From Heterohyrax brucei (taxonomy: Eukaryota; Chordata; Mammalia; Hyracoidea; Procaviidae): a stretch of 64,000 nucleotides of DNA. Shown piece after piece: positions 30,853-42,713 of the stretch (its first letter is position 1; each line of letters starts with the position of its first letter). Where the stretch lies: assembly GCA_028571685.1 (NCBI GenBank), contig CM053142.1, positions 130,316,796 through 130,380,795 of the forward strand. The letters are read 5' to 3'. The notes beneath the pieces are model-generated. The model made no database searches. It saw only the letters and a program-made list of their open reading frames with translations, and was not told the origin of the DNA. Both the position numbers and the translations under genes were made by a program.

Positions 30853-31828
30853 CTTTGCATTGTGATATTGGAGAAGAACACCGAATATTCCACGGACTAC
30901 CAAAAGAATGAAAGACCTGTTCTGGAAAAAGTGCCACCAGAGTGCTCCTTGGAAGCAAAGATGCAAGACTGCATCTGACATTCTTTGAACACGTTTTTCA
31001 GCAGGGATCAGCCCTTGGAGAAGGATCTCATCACTGGACAAAGTTTCAAAGTTTGTGGCTATCTGCTGCCAAAAAGCCAGTCACAGGAACAGACATTTTG
31101 GGTGGGTGATCAAAAGTTTATTTCTGTGTGCTAGCAGCACAAGGAATGAAGAGTATTTTCTTGATCAAAGCCTGTTTGAAGCCACCAAGCGAATTCAAGA
31201 GTTTTAAAGAAGAAGCTATGGGCTGTGACAGTACAGGGGGTGGGTCTCAGAAGAACAGTGAGAGAAGTTGGCAGGGGCCTGTGTCTGGCAACAGCCCTGG
31301 CAGAACATGCACCCTAACTAAAGTCCAGGAAACTCTTAGTTGTCACCTGAGGCAGGGGGTCCCCACTGGTGCTGGCACCTCCACTCAGTGTCCCTATTCG
31401 CCTTTGCACTTGTTTGATATTCCTAAGAGAAGCTACAAAAAGCTGCAGAGATTTTAATTTCTGTGGCTCATGCCAGTTAATGTGTGATTTCTTGCCTGAG
31501 GCAGTGTTAGGAATCCAGGAATTTTACAAAAAGCAAGAGTCAGTTCTATAAAACAGATAAAGAATTAGTCCTGATGGTCTATTTTAATTTCCACTTTGAA
31601 AACCGGGGCCTGAAGCCTTTCCCCCCTCCTGCACGCCCCTGCTCCTGTTTCAGTATCTGCTTGGTAGAGCAGAGGGTCAGTGGAAAAGAGGAAGACCCTC
31701 AATGAGATGGTCTTAAGCATAAAAATGACATGGGCAAGTTGTAAGACCAGGCGGTGTTTCCTTCTGCTGTGCATAGGGTTGCTGTAATTCAGAAGTGACT
31801 CAACAGTACCTAGCGACCACAAGAGTAA
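30853..31828 (+). mobile_element. RTE1-type LINE 3' end split by an insertion
   Basis: Two sense pieces of one element: 30853-31040 ('TGATATTGGAGAAGAACACC', 'GGGATCAGCCCTTGGAGAAGG') and 31660-31828 ('GGTAGAGCAGAGGGTCAGTGG', 'GAGGAAGACCCTCAATGAG', 'CATAGGGTTGCTGTAATTC'). The pieces are consecutive in the element, so the 0.6 kb between them was inserted later. Confidence 0.88.
31041..31655 (-). mobile_element. LTR-like insertion, family unknown
   Basis: About 0.6 kb that interrupts the RTE. The minus strand carries 'GAAATAAACTTTTGATC', a plausible poly(A) signal region, and the right plus-strand edge '...CTGTTTCA' reads TGAAACAG on the minus strand, a possible LTR 5' end. 'TATCTGCT' occurs near both edges (31060 and 31654). 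Frames inside (31128-31457) show no known protein. LTR identity is inference. Confidence 0.45.
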
Positions 31829-31834
31829 AACAAA

Positions 31835-31970
31835 TAAAATCAAACCAGTTAACACTGAGTCAGTTCTGACTTGTAGTGACCACATGTATGTCAGATTAGA
31901 ACTGTGCTCCGTAAGTCCCATGGCTGAGTTTTTGGAAGTAGATTGCCAGGCCCTTCTGTGTTTCTCTTGT
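31835..31970 (-). mobile_element. AfroSINE-related element, extended subtype, truncated
   Basis: Antisense 'ACACTGAGTCAGTTCTGAC', 'GTCAGATTAGAACTGTGC' and 'GGAAGTAGATTGCCAGGCCC'. The head is missing. Confidence 0.85.
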
Positions 31971-31979
31971 CACAGGGGG

Positions 31980-32456
31980 CACACATATGCATATTTTATT
32001 TCCCTTTCTTTCATGAAAGGTAGTACATAATAGATTTGCTTTTGAACTTGGCTTTTATTTTCACTGAACAATTTATCCTGAAAGCATTCCATATTGGTTC
32101 TTAGAAATTTTCATTGTCAACTTCTTCTTCCACTTCTTCTTTCATTCTTTCCTTTCTTTGCAGATACATGAATATATACAAGTTATAGAATCACTTTCTT
32201 GTGTCTGGACATTTAAGTTGTTTCTAATGTTTAGCAACAACAGTGCTCCAGTGAATAACCCTGCACAAATGCATTTTTGAATGATTGGAGATGTGTCTTC
32301 TAGGTAACTCCTTACAAGCGGGATTGCTGAATTTAAAGATACATGTATACGTAGTTTTCTTAGGTATAGTCAAATTTCCCTCCAAAGGTTGTACCAGTCT
32401 GCATTTCGACCAGTAATGTGTGAGAGTACCAGTTTCCCTAAAGCCTCATTCAAAAA
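31980..32456 (-). mobile_element. L1 LINE 3' region
   Basis: Antisense L1: 'CAACAGTGCTCCAGTGAATAACC', 'GGGATTGCTGAATTTAAAG', 'TTTCCCTCCAAAGGTTGTACC' and 'CATTTCGACCAGTAATGTGTGAG'. An old, non-coding fragment. Confidence 0.85.
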
Positions 32457-33882
32457 AAAATATTGTCACCCTTTTTCATTTTCTGCTAATCACTTAGCAT
32501 CCAAGCACTTAACTGTTGGTACCATCCAGATACTACTTGCTAATTACTGAATTGTTGTCATTCAAGGAAGGCAGGGAGAGTGACCTGAATTAACTCTTAA
32601 GTGTATCATTTCCTTGTATGCTTTGGTTGGCTAGCATCTATGGTTAAGAACTGAATGGTTGCTGGAAATGCTGCTATGGTCAGAAGTGCTAAAGAGCTCT
32701 AAGGATTATGTCAGTATAAAATGAAGACATGTTCCAAATGGTCTTCTTTCTTGACCAATTTATCCCTTTTTATTCAAGTCAACTCACTCTGTCTTTACAA
32801 CAGCCTGTTCCTGCCTTGTGCACAGAGAACATTCCCTTTGCAGTGTACTCTGAAAAGAGAGGGACAGTAATGTCAGAGGTTAACTTCAGCAAATGAATCA
32901 GCCTTGCACTCCAGCAGGCACAGAGGCAGAACAGCTCCAAAGTACACAGAAAACAGTTTAAGTGTTGTCAGAAGAGGTTTGTTTGCTCAGGATTTTACAA
33001 GCTCACTCACAGTTTGAAAATCATTACCTTGAGCACATCTCTGTGTTCTCTGTGTTCCACTTTGGTTCTTTTCCTTTGCCTTAAAGCTTTGAAAGGAAGT
33101 CACTTTTGACACAGACACATCTGCAGAATGTACAGTGACTTATTTGTTCTCCTTTCAATTAGCCCTTGCTTTGCTCGCCTATTGGGACTGTGTTCTTGGG
33201 AGATACTCCAGAGACTACAAGAATAGTCCCGTCTACCTGTCACTATTTCCTTAGTGGCTTGATTATTTCCCTTTGTTTTCTCCTGACAGCAGCAGCTCTA
33301 TTAACTGAAGCTACCTGTTTGGCGGCATGGCCTTGATTTCCCTGAGAGAAGCTGACACTCCACATGCTGCTCTGTTGTCAGCTTTCTGCTGTCTGTATTT
33401 GAATTTGGCTGCAGAAGGAAGGCAACGTCAGTCAGAATCCAAATCGATTTTGTTGTGGGTTTGCAGACCCTGCAGCTTGAGGAAGTACGTACATACTGGT
33501 TTGCATTAGAAATGTACATTTCTTTAAGCCAACTGAAATATGCAAAACCATAATTTAGGAAACTGATAAGTCAGAGGTGATGGCTTTTAGAATCATCTTT
33601 GAGAGAGAAATGTAGAAACCACTTAATTCAACCCTCTATCTAACAGGTAAAATTGTCATTAAAAAATTCCTAAGTATCTCTTAGGATAACATTCTGAGCA
33701 TCCTAATGATGAGAAACATATTGTCTCAAAAAGTAGTTCACTCAACTTTCAAAGAAATAATAAAAATTTCTCCTATATATGAAACCAAAAACCATCTTCC
33801 TGTTTAGTCAACCAATTTGCTTAAATACTGACATCTGCAAAATAAAATTTCTCCCCCCAAATTCAAGCATTTGAAGACAACT
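32457..33882. other. Single-copy-looking stretch, possible conserved noncoding core
   Basis: Repeat-poor. The segment 33110-33480 is of moderate GC and includes 'CAATTAGCCCTTGCTTTGC', but I recognise no exon. The 60- and 72-codon frames on opposite strands at 33301-33519 do not resemble known proteins. Confidence 0.3.
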
Positions 33883-33883
33883 A

Positions 33884-34042
33884 TTGGTAACCCTGGCAGG
33901 GTAGTGGTTAAGTACTACAACTGCTAACCAGAAGGTCAGCAGTTCAAATTAAGCAGGGACTCCTTGGAAACTCTGTCATGCAGTTCTGCTCTAGGGTCTC
34001 TATGAGCCAGAGTTGACTTGATGGCAGTAGCTGGCTGATAGA
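33884..34042 (+). mobile_element. AfroSINE
   Basis: Head 'GGTAACCCTGGCAGGGTAGTGG', 'CTAACCAGAAGGTCAGCAG' and tail 'CTATGAGCCAGAGTTGACTTG'. Full length. Confidence 0.93.
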
Positions 34043-34057
34043 AAAGTCTCATTTGTT

Positions 34058-36999
34058 TTAATGACCTGGCTGGAGAAGACTTTCAGGACCTTCATTTGCT
34101 GATGAGGCGCATTTAAAATAAGAAGAAACAGCTGCAGATGTTCCTTAATAATCAGAATGTAGAACTTACAAAGTAATGACTCTGGGAAAATTGAAAGTCA
34201 AAAAATGAAATGGAACTCATAAAAATCAGTATCAAAGCATTAGGGAGCTGAAATGGACTAGTATTGGCCATTTAGATCAGACAACCATATGGTCTACTAA
34301 CCTTGGAATGACAAATTGTAGAGAAATGGTATCACATTTATTGTCAAAAACAATACTTTATGATCTATCCTAGAGCACAGTACTGTCAGTAAAAGGAAAA
34401 TATCCATATGCCTACAAGGAAGACCAGTTAGTATGACTAGTATTCAGATTCATGCAACAATCGCTAATGCCAAAGATGAAGAAACTGAAGATTTCTGCCA
34501 GCTTCTACATTTTGAAATTGCTCAAACATGCAATCAAGAAAACCCCCAAACCCACTGCCATCAAGTCAGTTCCAACTCATAGCGACCCTATAGAGAGTAA
34601 AACTGCCCCCATAGAGTTTCCAAGGAGCTCCTCGCAAATTCAAACGGCTAGCCTTTTGGTTAGCAGCTGTAGCACTTAACCACTACACCACCAGGGTTTA
34701 CAGTCAGCATTCACAATCACTGGTGATTATAACTCAAAATTTGGGAAAGAAGAAGAAGGATCATTTGTTCAAAAATGTGGCTTTAGTGGTAGAAATGATC
34801 CTGGAGACCAACTGATAGAATTTTTCAAAACCAACAACATTTTCATTGAAGATACTTTTTTAAAACAATATACAGCAACTATACACATTGACCTCATTGC
34901 CTGGAATACAGGGGTATCGAATCTACCACATCTAATGAAGGAAAAGTTCATTATCATCAGTCAAAATAAGACTGTGGAACAGACCATCAGTTGTTCATAT
35001 GGAAATTTAAGTTAAAGTTGAAGAAAATGAAAACAAGGCCACAAGAGCCAAGCTATGACCTTGAATATATTCCACTTGAATGTAGAGACCATCACAAGAA
35101 TAGATCTGACATACTGAACACTATTCACCAAGCCAGCCAGGCAAGGACTAGATAAATTGTAGGATAACATCAAATACATCGTATGTGAAGAAAGCATAGT
35201 CATTAAAAAGACAGGAAAGAGAGAAAAGACCTAAGTGGATTAGGAAAAGACTCTGAAACTTGCTGCTGAATATAAAGTAGCTAAAGTGAATGGAAGAAAT
35301 GTTGAAGTACAAGAATTGAATGGAAGATATTGAAGAGTAGCTCAAGAAGACAAAATAAAATATTATAATTAAATGTGCAAAGACTGGGATTAGAAAACCA
35401 AAAGAACACATTTTGCATTTCTCAAGAGGAAAGATATTCAGACAAATTCAAGCCTCGAGTTGAATTATTGAGGTATTCTATGAGTGAAGTATTGAAAAAC
35501 CTAGGAAATCATAAAAGAAGATGGAAGGAATAAATACACAAAGTCACTGTACCAAAAAGAATTGGTCAACATTCAAGCATTTCAAGAGGCAGCATGTGCT
35601 CAGGAACAAATGGTATTAATGGAAGAAGTCCAAGGTGCTCTGAAGACATTGGCATAAAACAAGGCTCTAAGAATTAATGGAATACCAACTGAGATATTTC
35701 CACAAATGGATGCAACATTGTGCTTACTCATCTATGTTAAGAAATTTGGAAGATAGATACTTGGACAACTGACAGGAAGAGATCCGTAATTGTCCCCATT
35801 CTAATGCAATTATTGAACAATATCACTAATATCACATGCAAGTAAAATTTTGTTGAAGATCATTCAGAAATAGTTGCAGGAATATATTGACAGGGAACTG
35901 TCAGAAATTCACACTGGGTTCGGCACAGGATATGGAACATGGCTGATGTCACATGGATGCTGGCTGAAAGCAAAGAACACCAGAAATATGATAACCTGTA
36001 TTTTATTGCCTGTGCAAAGATATTAGACTGCGTGGATCATAACAAATTATGGAAAACTTTAAGAAGAATGGGAATTCCAGAACACTTCACTGTGCTCATG
36101 AGGAACCTGTAAATAGATCCAGAGATAGCTCTTCAAACAGAGCAAGTGTGGCTAAAATAAGGAAAGATACATGTCAGCGGTGTATCCTTTCACCTTACTT
36201 ATGAATCTGTATGTTGAGCAAATAATTTGAGAAGTGTGACTCCATGAAAAAGAAAGTAACATCGAGATTGGAGGAAGACTCATTAACAACTTGCAAAACA
36301 CAGATGACACAACTCTGTTGAAAGTGAAGAGCACTTAACTGACTGATGAACATTAAAGATCATAGCCTTCAGTATAGATTACACCTCTACAAAAAGAAAG
36401 TAAAAGTTCTCACAACTGGAGCAAAAAGCAACATCATGAAGAACGAGAAAATGTCAAAGTTGTCCAGGATTGCATTTTACTTAGATCCACAATCAAAGCC
36501 CATGGAAGCAGTTAAGAAATCAAACTATGTATTGCACTCGGCAAATCTGCTGCAAAATACCTTTGAGGACTATGTGCACCTGACTGTTTTCAATTACTTC
36601 ATGCTAGGGAAAGTTGGAAAATGATTAAGGAACACCAAAGAATTGAAGCATTTGAATTATGGTGTTGATGAAAGATATTGAATATACCATGGACTGCCAG
36701 AAAAAGGCACACATTTGTCTTGGAAGAAGTACAACCAGAGTACTCTTAGGTGGTGAGACTATATCTCACACACGTTTACCATGTGATCAGTAGGGATCAG
36801 TCCCTGAAGAGGGATACCATGTTTGGTAAAGTAGAAGGTAAACGAAAAAAGGAAGACTCTCTATGTATGAGATTGACACAGTAGTTGCAACAATGGGCTC
36901 AAACATAGCAATGCTTATGAGGATTGGCCAGGGCTGGATGGTGTTCTGTTCTGATGTATATAGGGTCACTATGAGTCTGAGTCTCTTGATGGCATGTAA
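34058..36999 (+). mobile_element. RTE1-type LINE, nearly full length, with nested AfroSINE
   Basis: The most complete RTE here: about 2.78 kb without the nested SINE. It begins in the region before the endonuclease ('CAGGACCTTCATTTGCTGATG'), continues through endonuclease ('CATATGGTCTACTAACC', 'GTGGAACAGACCATCAGTTG'), RT ('GGAACTGTCAGAAATTC', 'GACTGCGTGGATCATAACAA') and the C-terminal domain to the 3' end 'GTCACTATGAGTCTGAGTC' near 36999. The catalytic box is destroyed: around 36.30 kb the tyrosine-alanine pair is lost and only DD remains. Multiple stops and frameshifts; inactive. Confidence 0.93.
34540..34702 (-). mobile_element. AfroSINE nested in the RTE copy
   Basis: Antisense, close to consensus: 'CACTGCCATCAAGTCAGTTCC', 'CATAGCGACCCTATAG', 'GTTAGCAGCTGTAGCACTTAAC' and 'CACTACACCACCAGGGTTT'. 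It cuts the endonuclease region after 'CATGCAATCAAGAA', so it is younger than its RTE host. Confidence 0.95.
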
Positions 37000-37004
37000 C
37001 AACA

Positions 37005-37218
37005 GCAACATGTGTCAAGCATTGTTCTACATGTTTTATATATTTTTTTAAAAATTTAGTTCTCATGACAATTATTTGATATAAGTATGATAATTATTTC
37101 TATTTTAGAAGAAAGGAAACTTTGTCTTGGGAAATGCTAAGTAACTTATTCAAATTTAAACAACTAGAAAGAGATAAAGCTGGGATTTAAACCTGTGGCT
37201 CTTCCTCCTAAGCTGGTC
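37005..37218 (-). mobile_element. MIR SINE
   Basis: Antisense MIR: 'GTGTCAAGCATTGTTCTAC', 'TTTAGTTCTCATGACAATTAT', 'TAGAAGAAAGGAAAC', 'AACTTATTCAAATTTAAACAAC' and 'GCTGGGATTTAAACCTGTGG'. Confidence 0.8.
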
Positions 37219-37590
37219 TATTTTTTTTTTCAACCTATTCTACCAGAAAAGCAGCAATGTTTACCTGAAGGCTTCCAAATTCAAGTCTTGAAAAGCTTCT
37301 GATTATAACAGTTACAGCTACACCTATAGGCTTGTCAGCAATCTTATATTTATTTGCTTTTATTTCCCATTTGCCCCATCTTTGAAAATCCCTTTCAGTT
37401 CAATAGTTCTCTTACTTCTTGCTGGCAGGTACCAGAAGCCTTGGATTTTACCAAGAATAACCTTTTCTTAAAATCTCGTTATGTAAATGAACCTTTATGC
37501 CATAGCAAGTGCGCTGTAAATGACATGGGATGCTTCCCTCAAATCTTAACTCATTAAGGTTGTGTGTCATCTTGGCTGGGCCATGGTTCC
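37219..37590. other. Stretch without recognised feature
   Basis: No gene or repeat recognised; a 67-codon frame at 37354-37557 is unremarkable. Confidence 0.4.
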
Positions 37591-37595
37591 CTGTG

Positions 37596-37945
37596 ATTTC
37601 GTTGTTTTGTTGCTAGGTGCTGTCGAGTTGGATCCAACTCATAGCGACCCTATGCACAACAGAATGAAACACCCCTGGTCTTAAACCATGTCCACAATCA
37701 TTTTTATGCTTAAGCCCATTGTTGCAGCCACTGTGTCAATCCATCTCATTGAAGGGCTTTCTCTTTTTCGCTGACCTTCCACTGTACCAAGCATGATGTC
37801 CTTCTCCAGGAACTAATTCTTGCAGACAACATGTCCTAAGTATGTAAGACAAAATCTCGTCATCTTTTCTTCCAAGGAGTACTCTGGTTATACTTCTTCC
37901 AGAACAGACCTGTTTGTTCTTTTGGAGGTGCATTGGTACACAGTA
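37596..37945 (-). mobile_element. RTE1-type LINE, 3' fragment
   Basis: Antisense 'GTTGCTAGGTGCTGTCGAG', 'ATAGCGACCCTATGCACAAC', 'CAAGCATGATGTCCTTCTCC' and 'CTTCCAGAACAGACCTGTTTG'. A relatively well-kept, strongly 5'-truncated copy. Confidence 0.93.
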
Positions 37946-38144
37946 CAGACTTTACTGGTTTCGCTTCTACTAGAAATGAGCTTCAAAACCTGGTAAAGTA
38001 AGGTGAGTCATCTCAATTTTATAACACTGACCATGGAAATCAGCCACAATGACTGCCTATTCTGATTCTGCAGTGAGGAAAGGGCTGGAGAAAGTTCTGA
38101 AAGCTTCCCACTTACCTCCATTTTTACTTACAGCTTAAAAGTAC
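37946..38144. other. Short stretch without recognised feature
   Basis: No match seen. Confidence 0.4.
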
Positions 38145-38262
38145 ATACCAAAACCAAACCTACTGTGCTGATTTGTTTCCAACTCATAGAGGCCCTACAG
38201 GCTTAGAATAGTTTTGCCCCATAGGGCTCCAAAAGCTGCCATCTTTATGGAAGCACATGGCC
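38145..38262 (-). mobile_element. AfroSINE fragment
   Basis: Antisense 'CCAAACCTACTGTGCTG', 'CCCTACAGGCTTAGAATAG' and 'TTGCCCCATAGGGCTCC', then a diverged long-subtype middle. The head is missing. Confidence 0.75.
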
Positions 38263-38337
38263 ACAAACATACATGTGTTGTCTTACAACACGTGTATGCA
38301 GGAGGGAACTACATTCTTTATGCCATTTTTTTTGACC

Positions 38338-39870
38338 TGTTGTTGTTAGGTGCCGTCGAGTCGTTCCAACTCATAGTGACCCTATAAACAATAGAAAGAG
38401 ACACTGCTCGTCTTGTGCCATGTCCACAATCGTTTTTATGCTTAAGCCTGTTGTTGCGACCACTGTGTCGATCCATCTCATCCAGGGTCTTCCTCTTTTT
38501 CGCTGACCCTCCACTCTACCAAGCATGACATCCTTCTCCAGGGACTACTCTTTCCTGACAACATGTCCAAAGTATGTAAGACACAGTCTTGCCATCTTTG
38601 CTTGCAAAAGCCACTCTAGTTATATTTCTTCCAGAACAGATCTGTTTGGTTTTTTTGGAAGTGTATCATATATTCAACATTCTTCTCCAGCACCACAATT
38701 CAAAGACATCAGTTCATCTGTCTTCTTTGTTCACTGTCCAACTTTTACATACATATGATGCAATTGAAAATATCATGGCTCGGATCAGGCGCATCTTAGT
38801 CTTCAAGATGACATCCTTACTTTTGAATACTTCGAAGAGGTCCTTTACAGCAAATTTTCCCATTGCAATGTGTCTTTTGATTTCTTGACTGCTGTTTCCA
38901 AGGGCGTTGATTGTGAACCCAAGTAAAATGAAATCTTTGACAACTTCTATCCTTTCTCCATTTATGACGATGTTGCTTACTGGTCCAATTGTGAGGATTT
39001 TTGCTTTCTTAATGTTGAGGTGCAATCAGTACTGAACGCCATGTTCCTTGATCTTCATCAGTAAGTGTTTCAAGTCTTCTTCATTTCCAGCAAGTAAGGT
39101 GGTGTCGTCTGGGTAATGCAAGTTGTTAATGAATCATCCTCCAATCCTGATGCCTCTTTCTTCTTTATATAATCCAGCTTCTCAGATTATTTGCTTGGCA
39201 TACAGATTAAAAAGGTATGGTGAAAGGATACAATCCTGACACATGCCTTTCCTGACCGTAAACCATGCACTGTCCCCTTGTTCTGTTCACAAGACTGCCT
39301 CTTCATCCATATACAGATTCCTTAAGAGTACAATTAGGTGTTCTGGAATTCCCATTTTCCGCATCGTTAGCCATAGTTTAGTATGATCCACACAGTCAAA
39401 AGCTTTTGCACAGTCTGTGAAACACAAGTAAACACCTTGCTGGTATTCTTTGCTTTCAGCCAAGATCCACTCAATGTCAACAATGATATCCTGGTTCCAT
39501 GTCCTCTTCTGAACCCGGCTTGAGTTTCTGGCAGTTCCTTGCTAATATATTGTTGTTGCTTTTGAATGATCTTGAGCAGAATTTTACTTGCATGTGGTAT
39601 CAATGATATTGTTCAGTGATTTCCACATTCTGTTGGATGACCTTTCTCTGGAATGGGTGTAAATATAGATCCCATCCAGTCAGTTGGCCAGATAGCTGTC
39701 CTCTAAATTTCTTGACATAGATGAGTGAGCACTTCTAGCACTGTATCTGTTTGTTGAAATCTTAGTTGATACTCCATCAATTCTTGGAGCCTTGTTTTCT
39801 GCCAGTGCTTTCAACGCAGTTTCGACTTCTTCCTTCAGTACCATTGGCTCCTGGTCATGCACCATTTTTT
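38338..39870 (-). mobile_element. RTE1-type LINE, 5' truncated, well preserved
   Basis: About 1.53 kb antisense from the 3' end 'GTTGTTGTTAGGTGCCGTCG' to the start of the RT region ('GCACTGTATCTGTTTGTTG', 'ATTGGCTCCTGGTCATGC'). The minus strand shows 'EIKRHIAMGKFAVKDLF' (frame 38714-39025) and 'KILLKIIQKQQQYISKELP' (frame 39367-39603). The catalytic box reads YPDD near 39.11 kb. Related 'CCATTTTTTTT...G' sequences flank both ends, a probable target-site duplication with a variable T run. Confidence 0.94.
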
Positions 39871-41030
39871 TTTTTTTTTTTTGCCTAGACATGAAAATAA
39901 GGCTACTGATAAACTGTAGAGAAAAAGCTGTTGAATCCCCTGCCCTCCAAGAGTGATGATGTCTCTTTGATGACCCAGTGACACTTTATAGTCCAGTTTT
40001 TCTTTTGGTAAAGAGTTTATTTGTAGAGAAGCAATTAGATAAAGCTACAGCCAAGAAATAGGGTCACTACAACTAGCCCACAATAAGCTAACTGCATGAG
40101 CTAAACTTACTGGCAGGAGCTACCACTAGCTGAGCTACTCAACTGCCAATGACAGTTTAATGCAGCCACCACAGAGGAGAAGACTCATTTTTGACCTTTC
40201 AGTTAAACACATAACTAAATCACACTGACATGTGTAAACATGAGTACAGCGGTGAACATTTCTTGTGAATAATTTTAGGGCTAAAATACAGGACTGGAAC
40301 TTACAGGCAAGCATTTTTGCTTTGTACCCTGTGTATCCCTGGGATTTACCTCAGTGCCTTGCATCCAGAACTATTTACAAAGTGAATAGATAAATCAGTG
40401 AATGAAAAAGTTTCCTTATTAAGGAAATAATTTATAAAACTACAAAAATCTCTTGTCTCAAATGCTAATTTGATTATAATTTTCCCATGGCTTCATTTCC
40501 ATGTCTATCAGTATCCCCAGCATAAAAGAGAAATCTGCATGGAAAAAAATAAGGAAGTTGTGGATTTCCACCATGCTCACAGGTGCACCTGACTTTCTAA
40601 ATAAGCCTGGCATTTGGAAGCTCCATTCATGGTCTTTAAAGTGTTTAAGGTCTTAGAAAAGTTCTCATATGTGAAACAGCAATAAGCACCTCCAGCCATC
40701 TCAAAGGGAGGCTTCTGCTTCCAAGAATAATGTCACACATTCACAGGTGTTTCCTGTTTTTTCAAACACCTTGCCCACCTTCTGCACAGCAAGTGTGTGT
40801 TCTGCAAAACGGGAGCCCAACAGGAAGCTGCCTGAAGAATCAGGTAACTTTTCTGACTCTTAAAGAGATCTTGAATATCCTTTCAGAGAAATGCCATCCA
40901 AAGCTGTTGTCATTTGCAGAGGAACAAGTCTGGAAGAAAAACATACGTCGGACTAGCACCAAAAGGGTGAGCATGTCTTTTTTTCTGTGAAAATGCTATC
41001 TGCAAGTTACATTTTAAAACAAATAAATGT
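39871..41030. other. Single-copy-looking stretch
   Basis: Mostly unrecognised. An 86-codon plus frame (40730-40990) runs across repeat-free sequence and has a GTAACT after 'AAGAATCAG' that could serve as a splice donor, but no known protein matches in my memory and no coding bias is evident. Confidence 0.35.
40315..40412 (+). mobile_element. L2-like LINE 3' tip
   Basis: 'CCTCAGTGCCTTGCATCCAG' and 'GAATAGATAAATCAGTGAATG' resemble the L2 terminus. Weak. Confidence 0.4.
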
Positions 41031-41035
41031 GTTTT

Positions 41036-41198
41036 ATAAGGTGATGCAGTGGTTAAGAGATTCAGCTGCTAACCAAAAAGTCGGCAGTTCTGATCCATTG
41101 GCTGCTCTTTGGAAACTCCATGGGACAGTTCTACTCTGTCTTATAAGGTGGCCGTAAGTCAGAATCAACTGGATAGCAACAGATTCTGTTTTCTTTTA
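41036..41198 (+). mobile_element. AfroSINE
   Basis: 'GGTGATGCAGTGGTTAAGAG', 'CAAAAAGTCGGCAGTTCTG', 'GGACAGTTCTACTCTGTC' and tail 'GCCGTAAGTCAGAATCAAC'. Lacks the first few bases of the head. Confidence 0.93.
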
Positions 41199-42128
41199 TT
41201 CAATCAGTTTTATTTCTGTGAGTGGGACTAAGAGAATTGGCTGCAAGTGGTTGTCATTTGTTGTTTCTCCAGCGTGAGGAAGGAAAGAAAGGAGGAAGGT
41301 TGAGGTGGGAAAGATACCTATGTGGCTGAAATGCTCCTTGCTAGGAGAATTACTTGGAGAATTTTTGTATTTCCTTCCTGAGACTTCAGAATCTACAACA
41401 TGAAGTTAGCATATAGAATATTGATTGAATTATGTTATATGGTCTGTGATAAGCTTTGGTTGAACTATTTTAGGGAATCTTACTATGGTCACACATGACT
41501 CTGGGCTTCACTAATACTCCTTGAGAGTTTCCATTTTTCCAAAGCCTTGACTATAATTGCTATTCAAATGTTTTCCAATTTGATAAGTATAAAATAATAC
41601 ATGTTATTTTAATTGCACTTCCATGTCTTTAAATTCTTGCCCACTCCATTGCAACAAATATTAAAGATTTTTGTTTGTTTGTTTTGCTTCTTTTTTTATT
41701 ACTTTTTCTTGACACCTCAGCCAGGCTAATTTGTTTTAAGACTAACCTAATTCCTTTCAGTTTATGCTACTTCCTTTGTCAAATTAGTCTCTGTTTTTCT
41801 CTGATAAATATGTCTCGAAACAGGTGTGTACTCTTCACAATAAAAGAGAAAAGGTAAATTATCTGCCTAAGTAGAGATAATATCCTTGTGCCAGTTTTAA
41901 ACTTCAGGAAACATTCTTTGATTTTCTTTCTAATTTACTTCTCTTTAGTCCTCCCACCGGTTGGCAACTACAGCAAACAGCCAAAGCACTACTTGTAAAG
42001 TTGTGTATGTGATATTTACAGCTTGACTTGGAATATAAGACAGCCAAAAATCTGACAAAAAAGTTTGCTTATTACTTTCCTGCCCTTGGCTAGAGGTAAG
42101 GCATGTCAGGCACAGAACCCCACCGTCT
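41199..42128. other. Stretch with one possible L1 fragment
   Basis: 'TTTCCAATTTGATAAGTATAAAATAA' style text at 41.57-41.62 kb may be antisense L1 3' sequence, too diverged to delimit. Otherwise nothing recognised. Confidence 0.35.
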
Positions 42129-42130
42129 TT

Positions 42131-42630
42131 TGTCTAGGATTGCTATAACAAAATACCTAAGTGGGTGGCTTTAACAAAGATAAATATATTTCTTCACAGT
42201 AAAGCATACTAAAAGGTCAAATTCAGGCATCAGCTTCAGAGAAAGGCTTTTTTTCTCTGTCGGCTCTAGAAGAAGGTTCTTGTCGGCAGTTTTTCCCTGG
42301 CCAAGGAGCTTCTTGGGGACAGGGACCCCAGGTCCAAACGATGCACTTGGCTCTCACTGTTACTCTGTTAGTGGTATAAAGTCCCCAACTCTCTTCTCAT
42401 TTCCTTTTATTTTTTGAGAGATAGAAGACCATGCGGGTCACATAGCAAGGAAACTCCCTTTACATCGGATCAGGGAGATGAAGCATGTGAGGGTGTTAAA
42501 ATCTCACCTTAATTCTCTTTAACATAAAAATTACAACTGCAAAATGGAAGACAACCACACAATACTTGTAAATACAGCCCAGCCAAATTGATACACATGT
42601 TCTTTAGGGGGTGTAATTTAATCCATGACA
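42131..42630 (-). mobile_element. MaLR solo LTR, near full length
   Basis: From 'TGTCTAGGATTGCTATAAC' through 'TCAAATTCAGGCATCAGC', 'GAAGAAGGTTCTTGTCGGC' and 'GTGGTATAAAGTCCCC' to 'AATTTAATCCATGACA'. Same family as the copy at 26270. No clear target-site duplication. Confidence 0.88.
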
Positions 42631-42713
42631 TTCAACAAACTTGAATCGTCTTAATAAAGCTCGTATAAAACTAAACACCTAGATTCCAACATAGATTAAT
42701 GGATAGATGGATA

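Noticed and set aside
31128..31457. 109-codon plus-strand open frame
   Set aside because: Lies in the LTR-like insert, opposite to its presumed orientation; no recognisable domain.
31565..31921. 118-codon minus-strand open frame
   Set aside because: Spans an LTR-like insert, an RTE end and an AfroSINE; a composite of repeats, not a gene.
40730..40990. Possible exon (86-codon frame with a GTAACT donor-like site)
   Set aside because: No acceptor, homologous protein or coding bias could be shown; kept only as a note in the stretch description.
41570..41625. Antisense L1 fragment
   Set aside because: Similarity to L1 3' text is faint and boundaries cannot be set.
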